DNA from: Mesostigma viride
Taxonomy: Eukaryota > Streptophyta > Mesostigmatophyceae > Mesostigmatales > Mesostigmataceae
Length of the DNA: 64,000 nt
NCBI GenBank assembly: GCA_009746045.1
Contig: RPFO01000041.1
Location: 458,721-522,720, forward strand
Direction of reading: 5' to 3'
The stretch's first letter is position 1; each line of letters opens with the position of its first letter. A program made the position numbers and the translations under genes. Positions 28,801-38,583 of the stretch are shown here, in pieces. A model generated the notes under the pieces. The model searched no databases and was not told the DNA's origin. It worked only from the letters and a program-made list of their open reading frames with translations.

Positions 28801-31682
28801 ATCTTTGCAAGTGAAGTCGTATAAAACCTACAAATAATTTTCTCGGACCGCTAATTAATAGCCACCGACCCTTATAAACAACCGGGTCATCCAAGGAAAA
28901 ATCGGGCGAGCAGGAAACCCTTTGTACAAATCGAATTAGTCAGCCCATGTCGCAGACAGCCTTCCACATCCAGGCCAAGGCATGGCGGCCTTATCTTTCC
29001 CGCATGCGTTAATGAAACTATATTCAGAGAAAACCGATTGGAAAGAGGGGACAGTGGAATGGTCCAGCCACGGTAGTGTCCGTGGATGGGAGTGTGCGCA
29101 AGGCCGTTGTTTCCTTGCAGGACAAGCAACACCACATCCCGTGGAGCAAGCTCAAGCACTATCAACCGAACACAAGTGCGTGGGAGCGCCTTCTGCACTA
29201 CTACGAGGACGCGGACAACTTCTTGCGGCCTCCACCAGGTGACGTGATTGCCCCTCTTTTACCCATGCCTGCCTCTGACCCTATGCAAATGTCTGCCGAA
29301 GCTCGGGAGGTAGAGGACGATGAGCATGTTGAGGAGGACGGTGATCTGGTGGCACTTGCTGCAGATGTGCAGAGCTTAGCTCGCGAGCCCCCTGCTGACC
29401 TGCGCGAGGGTAGCAGGGAGGGCATTACCCCTGCCGTTAGCCAGGGTCCGGCTGCCGTTAGTCAGCCTCGCCGGGGTGGTGGGTTGCTCAGCCAGATTGT
29501 TCTAGGGCTGCGCCGGGACAATAACATGGGGTTAGGCTCCCTTCGCCGCCCACCACAGACTGCAGGCGTACCCCCTCAGCTGGGCCCGAGCACTGCAGTC
29601 ATCTCTTCCTTGTTAACCTCTAGGGCGCTGAATTGTGGGCTCCTCATTGATACCCAGGCCCAGGTCTCTATTATCGGGGCCAACTGTGTAGACTTTCCTT
29701 TGCTGACCTCTCATTGGACTCAGGTCACTGATTTTGCTAGGTCAGGGTCCTACAAGGTCCTGGGGGAATTTCCCTTAACCATACTCGGCGCAGACACGCC
29801 CATGTGTGTGGTAGAGGGGTATGATGGGCCCGCCTTATTAGGACAGCCGTTCTTGACGCTACCCGGGGTTACAGTGAGCAGCACACAGCTGTCCCGAGCG
29901 GGGTTTGGCTGCATGCGATTGAATAATTTTTCCCTCGATGTCGCTGCTCGGGGTCTCTCATTGCCTATGGTGGCTGCCATGAAAGGGGTAGAGTACAAGG
30001 ATTCTGAATTGCCTCCTGCCCGCGATCTTCTCACCCCTAAAGCCCTCACCCCTGACAGCTTGGGGATTAGCTTCCACGATGTTGCCACTGAAAGCCCCAT
30101 GTCCTTCCATGATGTTGCCAGGCACGTCTCAACCGAGGAAGGGCTAGACAATACCCAAGGGGCTATGCTGGCTGCAGGGGAACGATGGTTAGGACTGGGT
30201 TGTGTGGAGCCAGTGGACCTAGTCCCAAGGGATGGCCGGTTGCTTCGTTTCAAATGGACCTTCCAGATGAAGCCGTTTCCCGGCACTGACAGGAAAGTAG
30301 AGTTTGCTAGACCTGTGGTGCTAGAATTTTCTGGATCTTCTGACCTGCCCTCCTCAGCCCTGACTGCCCCGGGCTTAAATAAAGACACTTGGCGATTGTT
30401 AGTGTGCTTTCATCTCGGGCGCCTCAACAAAGGCTTGCCGCATGGCTCCGCGGTGCTGGATTTTTCTAAGGCCTTCCTTAACGGGGATTCAGATGAGACG
30501 GCTAAATTGTGGGAGGGCACCACACCGCTGTATGTTAGGACACCCAAGATGTGGGAACCTATTGTGGGCAAGAAGTTCATGAGGTTGGTGAAGGCTGTGG
30601 ATGGGACCGTGGCCGGGCCGCGGGCGTGGCGCAAGAGTTTAGAGCGCCTTCTACTTAACCGCGCACGCATGATGTACAGCGACCTGGACCCCTCCTTGTT
30701 TGTTGGTGTCTGGAAGGGGGAGCTCGTGTTTGTTTTCGTGCATGCCGATGACTGTGACTGCCTGGGGCCACGGGAGTGGATTGTGTGGTTCCATTCGCTC
30801 GTGCACTCAGTGTACCCTGTGGGCAAGCTCGTCTTTAGGGAGCCGGGCAAGATCGTGCCCTTCATGGGCATGGACACTATTCTCGATCACGATGAGCAAG
30901 GGCAGTGGGTCATGTTGCTGCATCCTAAGGGTAGCTATGTCCCCGACCTGGTCAAGGAGGTCATGGCCCGCACTGGGCCTATCCTTCCCTCTGAGTGTGG
31001 TGCGCTGCGTGGCAAACTCAATTGGCTTGCGTGTACCACGAGCCCTGACTTGGCTGTCCTTAGTCGGTTGACAGACGATGTTCTCTGCTTGTTGGCCCGC
31101 CCGGTTGTAGCTGAGTATGTGCAGGCCTCACCGGGGTTGGTCATGCAGGGTGTTGACTGGGACAAGCCCATCGAGCTAGGGGCTTATTGTGACAGTTCTT
31201 TGGATGCGCGGGTGCTCACCAAGATGCGTGGTAGGTGTGCGGCTGTTAGCTATATCTCAAACGCTGACCAATCTGCGCCATCCTCCATCTTTGCGTGGTT
31301 CTCACGTCTACACCGCCGTGTGTATGTGGGGTCGGACACCGCCGAGGCGCGTGCGTATTGCGAGGCTGCAAGTGAGCTCGCGTATTTCCACGCGCTACTC
31401 TGCTGGATCCTCAAGCTGGGCGGTCTCACCACACGCATCGATCGCGTCATGCGCACCGACAGCCAAGCGCTGGTGGACTTCATTGAGAACCCCTACGCTC
31501 GCACGAGAGACCTTGACTTCCTCCGGGTGAAGGAATTTTCTGATGCGCTCCATACCGAGCACGTGGCAGGCGACCAGAATTGCTCGGATGCTCTTACCAA
31601 GCTCTATAGCTCCGCCAAGGCACAGTATACTCTTCTTAGGCACCAAATGAACAATATGTCGCTGGGTCAGCCACGGCACTAG
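25772..31682 (+). pseudogene. C5 pol: integrase, protease-like, RT and RNase H, interrupted by S2
   Basis: The first exon-like part (25772-26713) has the zinc segment (HIFFGHGTN...CRECYENCPQC) and integrase core VGDVLFW (Asp), QMDRQF (Asp) and REDHTGQGIVERAV (Glu). S2 cuts the integrase tail between VHKEGPF and GKRGQWNG; the frame resumes at 29040 without change. Then come the protease-like LIDTQAQVSII (Asp 29649-29651) with GPALLGQPFL, RT with VLDFSKAFLNGD and box HADD (30741-30752), and RNase H with AYCDSSLD, AEARAYCEA, RTDSQALVDF and NCSDALTKL. It ends at 31682. About 1190 residues without S2. Domain order is integrase-protease-RT-RNaseH. Apart from S2 it is open throughout. Confidence 0.85.
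26714..29039 (-). mobile_element. S2: non-autonomous split-direct-repeat element in C5 integrase
   Basis: Plus-strand layout: A (26714-26840, 127 bp), a 16-bp G-rich joint, B (26856-27467, 612 bp), A (27468-27594), unique I (27595-28427), B (28428-29039). On the minus strand this is A1-internal-B1-A2-B2, the arrangement of Ngaro/PAT/TOC-type tyrosine-recombinase elements. There is no target duplication: removing 26714-29039 joins TTT to GGA and restores the C5 frame exactly, as expected for recombinase insertion. No ORF inside is credible, so it would depend on enzymes elsewhere. TGGCGCCAACC occurs near 27608. Confidence 0.75.
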
Positions 31683-31899
31683 TTGAGTTGTCGTGGAGTG
31701 TGAATGGCCCCTTGACTCGGGTTTTACCTTGGTAGGTTTTCCCGGTAGCGATGCTATGGTGTAATTTGTTTGGCTGGGGATTACCCTCCAAAACCATGTG
31801 GGGCCTAAGGTGCGTTCATGATGGCAAGGCCTGCGCGGCCGTAGTTCTTACAGATTTGAGTACGCAGTCCTATTGCCACATGAAAAAAGAAAGGGCTGG
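31683..31899 (+). other. C5 3' untranslated region and polypurine tract
   Basis: 217 bases without a gene. GAAAAAAGAAAGGGCTGG (31882-31899) directly precedes the LTR and matches the tracts of C1, C2 and C3 (AAAG-AAAGGG-TTGG). Confidence 0.75.
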
Positions 31900-32400
31900 A
31901 GTTGCAATCTGTTGCTTGACCGAAATACGTGTATAAACTGGTGCATGCATAATGGAATGTAAATCTGTGAAACAATACTCACAATTGCTGCACACAGCTT
32001 GTGTACATGACCATGGTGGCAGTATAGCCAAGCTGATGCATTATAACTAGTGGTCGCGCTGACTGTTGAGCACTGACTGTCGGTCAGGCTGTTGAAGTCG
32101 TGCCAAGGATTGATGAGATAAAACACCCCTTCAGCGGGCAGACGAATACGGCAATATTCCCTGCTAATGGATATTTGTAAATGGTTCTAGAAGCGTCTAG
32201 AAGCATTGTGCAACGCTGGCGTAACGCTAGTTCAGTGTGCCTCTTGGAAATCGCTAATGCACATGAAATGTGATTGGTGCAATGACGATAAGGCCTATCG
32301 CAATCTTGGGGTTGCACACATGACTTGTAACCATATAAATTGATAATAAACCCAGGCACCTAGTGCCGCATTCTTGCAAGCATCATTCTCAATCTCAACT
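31900..32400 (+). repeat. C5 3' LTR
   Basis: 501 bp, nearly identical to the 5' LTR, followed by CAGGG. Confidence 0.9.
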
Positions 32401-32405
32401 CAGGG

Positions 32406-32836
32406 GCAGGGCAGCAGCATTAGTTACCCTGGAGCAAGATCACACCTCACTTGTTACCTGGTACAGTCGGTTGCAGAACAGGGTTACACCCAGCAGTGAT
32501 ATTGCTGAGTGCAGGGCAATCTGTGAAGGGCTGCATACTGCTGTTTACTTGAGGGAGCTCTTCTACCAGCTATGTCAAGTGGCTTCCTGTAGGTTGCAGC
32601 TGCACACACTGGTGAGGACTGATAGCATGGGCATGGTGCAATTTGTGCACAGGCAGCTGGCCAGGAGCAGGGACCTTGACTACTTGTTGCTTAAGGAGAT
32701 GTCCTACCTAGCTCACATTGAACATGTGCCTGGTGTGGACAACCCTGCAGATGCCCTCACCAAGCTGGAGGAGAAGGCGGAGAGGCAGTACCCCCTGCTC
32801 CGTGGGCTCATGGACCCCTTACACGGGCGGCCATAG
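32406..32836 (+). pseudogene. C2 RNase H, C-terminal part
   Basis: Continues the C2 pol frame after C5: WYSRLQNRVTPSSDIAECRA (catalytic Glu), RTDSMGMVQFVHRQLARSRD and HVPGVDNPADALTKLEEKA, ending GLMDPLHGRP and a stop at 32836. Nearly identical to C1 12827-13264. Confidence 0.85.
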
Positions 32837-33850
32837 AGACCAGGCCTTGCTTCAGCTTCTTGGGTGCCCCCAGTGGGCTGCTTGACCAAAGTACCAAGTG
32901 GTGACTGGTGCTTACTGGTTGACAGCCGGTCCTTCAGGGTTAGGTACACCCTCCTGGACAGGAGTTGGTGTGGAATGTCACTCCTACCAGCTGAGAATAA
33001 TGCCTGGCCCTCACCATGGGGTTCAGAAGAGTCGCCAGGACTTAAGTCGACGCCTTTGGCCTCAAACAGTTAGGCCATGCAAGGGCAACCCGAATGTTGG
33101 TTCTTACAGGTTGCTGTACATATGTTTTCTAGTGCTTGTTTCCAACCTGTTGCTAATAAAGAACCTGGTTGTGTGACCATGTGGGACATGGTTGCCAGGG
33201 AGCCACATTCTGGGTTATATAATGCTTGAATAAAACATAATCATGTCATGTCATTCTCATGTTGTTCCCATGGTTGTAATGTTTCTCTTGTGTAAAGTTC
33301 CAGGTCACCTATAAACCTGGAGATTGGGGTGGGGTTAAATTCCCCAGCAGAGCCACAGCCTGGCATGAGTGATTCCTGGGCTTAACACCCAGTGAAGACA
33401 TGGGCTCCCCAATAAGGCAGTATTTGTATAGGTGCTACCTGAGTCTCTTTGAGCGTCAAAGGGAAAGGCTGGCCAAGGCGGGCGCCATAAGAACGGGCGC
33501 CTGTGATAACTGTGAAAGATCAGGAACTCACAATAATACGTTCTTGGCATCCTGTAATCCCAGCCATTGGACTAGGTAATGTGCCTTGACTTTAATCTAG
33601 CACCAAGTTCCCAAGGAAAGGTTGGGAGCTGACCAAGGGGTCAGGGGATAACCTGGGGTGACCTCTGATTCACTGGCCAGTACACCTAGCCTGGTCCAAG
33701 GGCAGATATGTTGTTACCCTAAGGAGGCAGGAACCTGGGCCCTCAAAGGTCTGATCAACCTCAAGGGACCAAGCGGTCTGTGGCTGAGTGGGCACAAGCA
33801 AGGTTAGGCTGGTTTCAAGCTGGTCCAGCTCCAAAAGAAGAAAGGGTTGG
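32837..33850 (+). other. C2 3' untranslated region
   Basis: About 1 kb, collinear with C1 13265-14266, including the CCAGGT...ACCTGG hairpin. The T-arm-like hairpin at 33330-33346 has its loop altered to TTAAATT. The polypurine tract CCAAAAGAAGAAAGGGTTGG lies next to the LTR. No gene. Confidence 0.65.
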
Positions 33851-34499
33851 AGTTAGCATTTTGGGCAACCAATATGCTAAGTGGATGCAGTTTGGAAAGA
33901 CCTTTCCAACGCCGTGCTGACCGCCTGAAACAGACAAGGGACGAGAAAGATATGAGGTCCCGAAGTCCTAGCCGTCCGTGGCCGACTAGGGTACAGTCCT
34001 CTGGTATAGTGGACAGGACACGTGGCAGGCCGTGCCTGCACAGGCTTAGCCTGACTATCACGTGACTGTGGTCCACGTAGACCAGAGGAGCAGCAGCCTG
34101 TGACTGGTGGAATACTGGAGCTGGCACAGGTCTGCAAGGATACTAGGCCTTGCAGGCTTGTGACAGGTCCTGTACTTCCTAGGTTGCAGAGTCTAGGCAA
34201 ATCCAGTTCGTCCTGGCCCTGCACTGATGCCAGTGGACGTTGGGGATTTGCTTGCCTGCCTGCACGTGCCTCGTCACGCCGATGGGAACGAGGAACAACG
34301 CAAAGGATATAGCTTGGTCATGGGGGATGACCAGCGATCTTGGCAAGCACGAACCGAGGCTCCCACATTGGACGTGGAAACGCTCACCGTGGTCGTGGCT
34401 TGGTGCACGGGTTAAAAGGTTGCTGCCTTGCAACTTTGGCTCATCCCGTTGTGTGCGTGAAAGACCAGGAGCTCACAGCTCTGGTTGGTTTTGCTAACT
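33851..34499 (+). repeat. C2 3' LTR
   Basis: 649 bp, AGTTAGC...GCTAACT, followed by the CCCTC target duplication. Confidence 0.9.
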
Positions 34500-35237
34500 C
34501 CCTCGGCTGGATCTCACTTCCCAGCACCCACTGTCCTTCCGGCGCCATCGGCCGCTCGGGCACTGGGACCCGGTCGCGCTCTACGGAGGGAACCATCTCT
34601 GAGATCTGGCCGCGTACAGGTAGGGGGGTGACCGTTGGGGCCATCCCCTGTGGTACAGGACAGGCGGCCTCTGGAGCCGCCACGCGATCGACGGGGCGGG
34701 CAGCCTCTCGGGCCGGCCCGTGCACTGCTGCGAGGACCCGACGGAAAGACCTCTCCGACGCGTGCATGTCAGGGCGGACATTGGAGGCACGGGGACGCTC
34801 CCGATCGCGACCTCGGTCATGGGGTCGCCCACTGGGTCCCGCCCGGTCACTGCCGCTGCCGCTGAGTCGCACACCCTGTTCCGTATGTCGCCGAGTGTGG
34901 GCGATCTCCTCCCGCGCGGTGCGACCCGGCGGGGGACCTGGGTGGCGGTTCTCAAAACCCGGGGGGCGCCTGGCGCCCTCTCCATCACGAGTGTCAGACC
35001 TAGCGGCCGGCGGTAACATGTTGGGCAGGTCGTCGTCATCCCACTCGTCGTGATCCTCCTCCCCACCGTTGGCGTCTTCTTCATCCATTTGCAGGACGCG
35101 GTCGAATGCCTGCCGCAGGGAGTATTGGCCGTTAGCGGTGCAGAGTGCACCGCGCAGCGCCCCGTCTAGGGGCAATTCGTGATATTTGCGTCGGAGGCGC
35201 TCTCGCAGCCCCGGCGCAACCAACAGGAGGAACACTC
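34500..35237 (-). pseudogene. G1 ORF3, second fragment
   Basis: About 245 residues between C2 and the palindrome P1. It runs FLLLVAPGLRERLRRKYHEL ... QAFDRVLQMDEEDANGGEED, then an acidic stretch (HDEWDDDDLPN), then an Arg/Pro/Gly-rich region, and ends GQWVLGSEIQPR at C2. The frame is continuous with fragment one (above 35390) and fragment three (15452-14909) after removing the inserts. The acidic-to-basic composition and lack of membrane segments argue against an envelope protein. Confidence 0.65.
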
Positions 35238-35389
35238 AGTTGTACAAGCTAGTGCTTATACTTTTTATGCGCAAACCTTTTAGCTAAGGTTAACGCATAT
35301 TCTTACATCCTGCGCAGGATGTAAGAATATGCGTTAACCTTAGCTAAAAGGTTTGCGCATAAAAAGTATATGCACTAGCTTGTACAACT
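35238..35389. mobile_element. P1: 152-bp palindromic insertion
   Basis: Two 76-base arms are exact reverse complements except for one position (GTGCTTATAC versus GTGCATATAC), with no loop. The ends are AGTTGTAC and GTACAACT, and CACTC is duplicated on both sides (35233-35237 and 35390-35394). Both the AGTT/AACT ends and the 5-bp duplication match the C-element LTRs, so the integrase of that lineage may have inserted it. It interrupts ORF3 of G1, and the frame rejoins when it is removed. Confidence 0.85.
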
Positions 35390-36010
35390 CACTCGTGGGA
35401 AGGCCATGAGTGCGGTCAGCGTGGTCATACAAGCATCGCACTTACACCCGGGTTGGTGAGTCTCCCAGGCCGTGCCGACCACCACCTGCCCCTGGCGCTC
35501 CCGCCTAGTCTCCACCTTGAAACCACAGTGGAGCTCCATCATCTCGCGGAAGGCCTCCTGCCTGTCGTTGAGCCACCCGAGCGCTGAGGCCGCGAGGTTA
35601 TTCGAGGGAAACTTCCCATATCGCTGCCTCCGCCGATCGAGGAACATCACGTCCTCCATGCCGTAATCCCTCAGGAAGATCCTCGGGTTGAAGGTGTCCT
35701 TGTTGAGCTCCTCGGCGTTCCGGGCCTGTCGCGCTAATTCCTCCATGTCCATTGTTACCCTCGCCTCTCCTTCTTCCAGGCGTAGCCGTTTGCCACGGCC
35801 GGAATCCCGAGAAGGTCCGTTGTCCTGTGCTGCCAGCCGCCGTGCCGCGAACGCCTTTGGGGCGCCGTCCTCAGGGGACGCTGGAGGGGTGTGGTGCACC
35901 ACCGGTCTGTCCGCCTTTGGGGCGGCTTCCGGGGACTCGGGGAGCGTCAGGTGTACCAAAGGACTGTCGCTGCTGCTGGAGCTGGGACTGGCCTCCTTTG
36001 GGGAGCCCGT
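35390..36010 (-). pseudogene. G1 ORF3, N-terminal fragment
   Basis: The open frame extends to 36136, but bases 36020-36140 look non-coding (repeated AGGTATGTACATAC words). On the minus strand TATTCTCCTGTGCAG ends at 36011, a fair 3' splice-site match, so the coding exon may begin at 36010 (TGSPKEASPSSSSS). Then come a Ser/Pro-rich segment, a basic patch (SGRGKRLRLEEGEARVTMDM), a helical region (ELARQARNAEELNKDTF), RIFLRDYGMEDVMFL, and CKCDACMTTL with three cysteines near P1. No known family. Counting all four fragments ORF3 is about 700 residues, in the position where some gypsy elements carry an env-like ORF. Confidence 0.6.
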
Positions 36011-36140
36011 CTGCACAGGAGAATACCACACACATTGACACACGTGAGTTCTTGTGCCATACCGACTAGTGTACTCTGTACCTGTGGTATGTACGGTGTA
36101 CCAGTGGTATGTACATACCTCTGTGTGTATGTACATACCT

Positions 36141-36658
36141 CTAGTGTAACCTGTGGACCTTCTTGTACGCGTCTAGCAAGCGCTTGCAGCCAGAGAGCTC
36201 CTTCTCCGTCCTCCAAGAGTCCTCTGCCCCATGTCTAGAAAACTTCCACCGGATCCGATATTGGCGTTGTCGACCACGCCCGGAATCCCGGTGGGCGACA
36301 ATCTCCTCGACCTCATCCTCCTGTTCCCCTGTCTCCGGGTCGTATTCCACAGGAGCCGGGGGATTGAGTCTACCCTGGATCGAGTTTTGGTGGTACAGCT
36401 TGAGCTGGTCGCGGTGGAAGGTTGTCGCGGTGCCCCATGAGATGGGCACGTCCACCTTGAACATGACATCATCCCATTCCTCCAGCACCTGGTGAGGTCC
36501 CAGGTACATGGGCCGGAGCTTCGTTTTGAGCTCCCCTTCCACCTTCTGGGAGAATCGACCGAGCTGGGGTCCCTCTACCAGAACCCAGTCCCCGACCTCG
36601 ATGTCCCGCTTGCCTTCCACGCAAGCCATGTTGCGCTCAGCGGCGGCCCGGTACCCTT
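36141..36658 (-). pseudogene. G1 pol: integrase tail and chromodomain
   Basis: YRAAAERNMACVEGKRDIEVGDWVLVEG is the GD-x-V-x-V core of the integrase SH3-like tail. TKLRPMYLGPHQVLEEW and VPISWGTATTFHRDQLKLYH follow, and then a chromodomain-like segment VEEIVAHRDSGRGRQRQYRI with RWKFSRHGAEDSWRTEKEL, ending at a stop at 36141. This combination marks G1 as a chromovirus; the chromodomain would guide integration to particular chromatin. T1 interrupts the gene just before YRAAAERN. Confidence 0.8.
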
Positions 36659-37016
36659 TGTTTGAAAGGTAGAGGAAACTAATGGGTTTTACACAATGCC
36701 TTGTGCTTGGCCTTGCTACCCACACACCTTGCAGGTGCTGAAAGAAAGAGAGGTTGAAGACAATTTACGTGGAAGAATAAATGGCTTTATTAGAATATAA
36801 TAGTTGGAGAAGAGCTTGAATGGAGGTTGAATGGAGGTACCTGCCCATAGGGGGCAGTTTCCTTTTATACCTTTTAGGCTAGGAAGGATGACATCAGCAA
36901 TGACATCATCACAGAAGCTTGTAGAAACATCCTAGCATATTCCTAGCATATTCCCAGCATATTCTCAGCATATTCCAGGAATATTTATTCCTGGCATATT
37001 CTTAGAACATTCCTAG
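36659..37016 (-). repeat. T1 3' LTR, outer part (split by C3)
   Basis: Matches 48219-48577 closely, including the run of CATATTCCTAG-type repeats. It stops at CCTAG (37012-37016), the C3 target duplication, and continues at 44873. Confidence 0.85.
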
Positions 37017-37632
37017 AGTTGAATGAGAGTTTACCACCGAGGGAATCCATGGCTCTTGCAGGAAAGTTGCCTTTATTATAATGAGCAAACACAGACGTAA
37101 GTCACGTCAGGTCCGAGACTGCACGTAGCACAGACGACAGGGTCGTTATGCCAAGAGAGCGTGCACGCAAGAGCTAGCGTCCCGGTGCGACCAAGTCACA
37201 CATATAGCTTGCTAGGGACGCGTCCAAGTATTCAGCTGCACTGTCACAGCTGAACTGTCAATCAATTGATTACACAGACTCTGGCACGCCTTTGGCGCGC
37301 AGATCTATCAATTGTCCATACGGCTAGTCCTGTGGACCTATCCGTACACTAGTCAGCATCAATTGTCTCATAGGTCCTGGCGCGCTACAGTGCGCCTACC
37401 TATCAATTGACCATCAAGTCCTGTACAAGTCCTGTCAACGTCCTGCGGACTATCAAAGTGACACTTGTACATCCTGTGTCCGTACGCGCCCACAGTGGCG
37501 CGCCGGGTACTGTCGGCACAGCCTAGGAAACGTCATAACTTTTACGTTCCTTAACCAAATGAGGCGTTCAAGGTGCCGTTGGAAAGAGCGTAACAATCTC
37601 TATCCATCTAACGTAAATCCTTTACGTTAACT
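37017..37632 (-). repeat. C3 3' LTR
   Basis: 616 bp, matches 44252-44867. On the minus strand the tract AAAGAAAAGAAGGGATTGG directly precedes AGTTAAC. Confidence 0.9.
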
Positions 37633-38583
37633 CCAATCCCTTCTTTTCTTTAGGGATCACATCCCCTGCCAGGGACCCTTGAAGTAGCTTGAAATGTCCT
37701 TCACTCCAGCTTGAAGCTTGAACAGATGTCTTTAATGGCCAATGCCATTCCCCCAGCCCTTTCTTTTAAGGAACTGGAAAAGAAACAGATCTGCCACAGG
37801 GAAAACCATTTCATGAGAAATGGATAAAAACCTATGGAAGTGGCATTACAGAGTACCACCAGATATTAGAAACACACAAAATTAAATACATACAGGTTAA
37901 TTCTATGAGGTCTTCTCCAGGAATTAATCCCATCACCTCGGTAGAGCCTCCAGTACAATGACCTTCTGGCGGTGAGTTACATTAATCCCAGATACTAATC
38001 CCATAAAACCCAGTACATATCTAATATAAGCACAATAAATCCATGACAATTGAAATACCACTTGACAAAGTAAGACGTATTACAATAGTTTCCCCGTCAT
38101 ACTCTCAACAGGTTAGTATTGGCGCCCGTCTTATGGCGCCCGTCTACTTGTCAGATGATAAATTGCCACAGCAAACAAATGACAAAATGAAACACATAGG
38201 CAACAATTAAATCCTGCCCTGGGGAACTAGGGAAGTCTGAACAGGTAAAACACCTGAGCAGGCCAGCTTGTAGAAACATAATACCAGGGAATCGAACCCC
38301 GCCCTATAAACCCCAGAATAAAGGTTCCCAGACCATTGTGAGAGGTATGTACAAATATACATTTCTTTTTAAATAGAATACATGGTCTGTAATGGACCTG
38401 TCAACCTTGTGTAGTCAACAGCATGAACCCCAGCCAAAACCTGGCTGTATCCTGATTAAAATCAGAGTGAGTGTACCATGGTCCATGAGCCTTAGTACAG
38501 ACTAAAATACAGGTATTATGCCAGTCACAATGCTGACACTACCACACAATCTGCTCTCCAATGCCCTATAACCAGGCACCAGC
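37633..38583 (-). other. C3 3' untranslated region
   Basis: About 950 bases without a gene. On the minus strand CGGGG-TTCGATT-CCCTG (38301-38285) has a tRNA T-arm form and contains a perfect B-box word GGTTCGATTCC, in a place comparable to the hairpin in C1/C2. The polypurine tract lies at 37633-37651. Confidence 0.6.

Larger units (their letters stand above)
24333..32400 (+). mobile_element. C5: copia-like element without ORF0, inserted in C2 RNase H
   Basis: 8068 bp including S2 (2326 bp). 501-bp LTRs AGTTGC...CTCAACT, target duplication CAGGG (24328-24332 and 32401-32405). It belongs to the same lineage (domain order, DTQ protease, HADD RT, AGTT/AACT ends) but a different family: no ORF0, short untranslated regions, two gag knuckles, and gag and pol in different frames. 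Apart from S2 its frames are intact, so it was active recently. Confidence 0.9.
15453..34499 (+). mobile_element. C2: copia-like element, same family as C1, carrying S1 and C5
   Basis: 19,047 bp including insertions, about 8.5 kb without them. It is flanked by CCCTC (15448-15452 and 34500-34504). LTR, ORF0, gag, pol and 3' region match C1 closely throughout. It is inactivated by a frameshift in ORF0, S1 in gag, small indels in pol (about 21544, 22028 and 22866) and C5 in RNase H. Confidence 0.9.

Noticed and set aside
35238-35389. Palindrome as a transcription terminator or CRISPR-like repeat
   Set aside because: It has a 5-bp target duplication and interrupts an ORF that rejoins without it, so it is an insertion.
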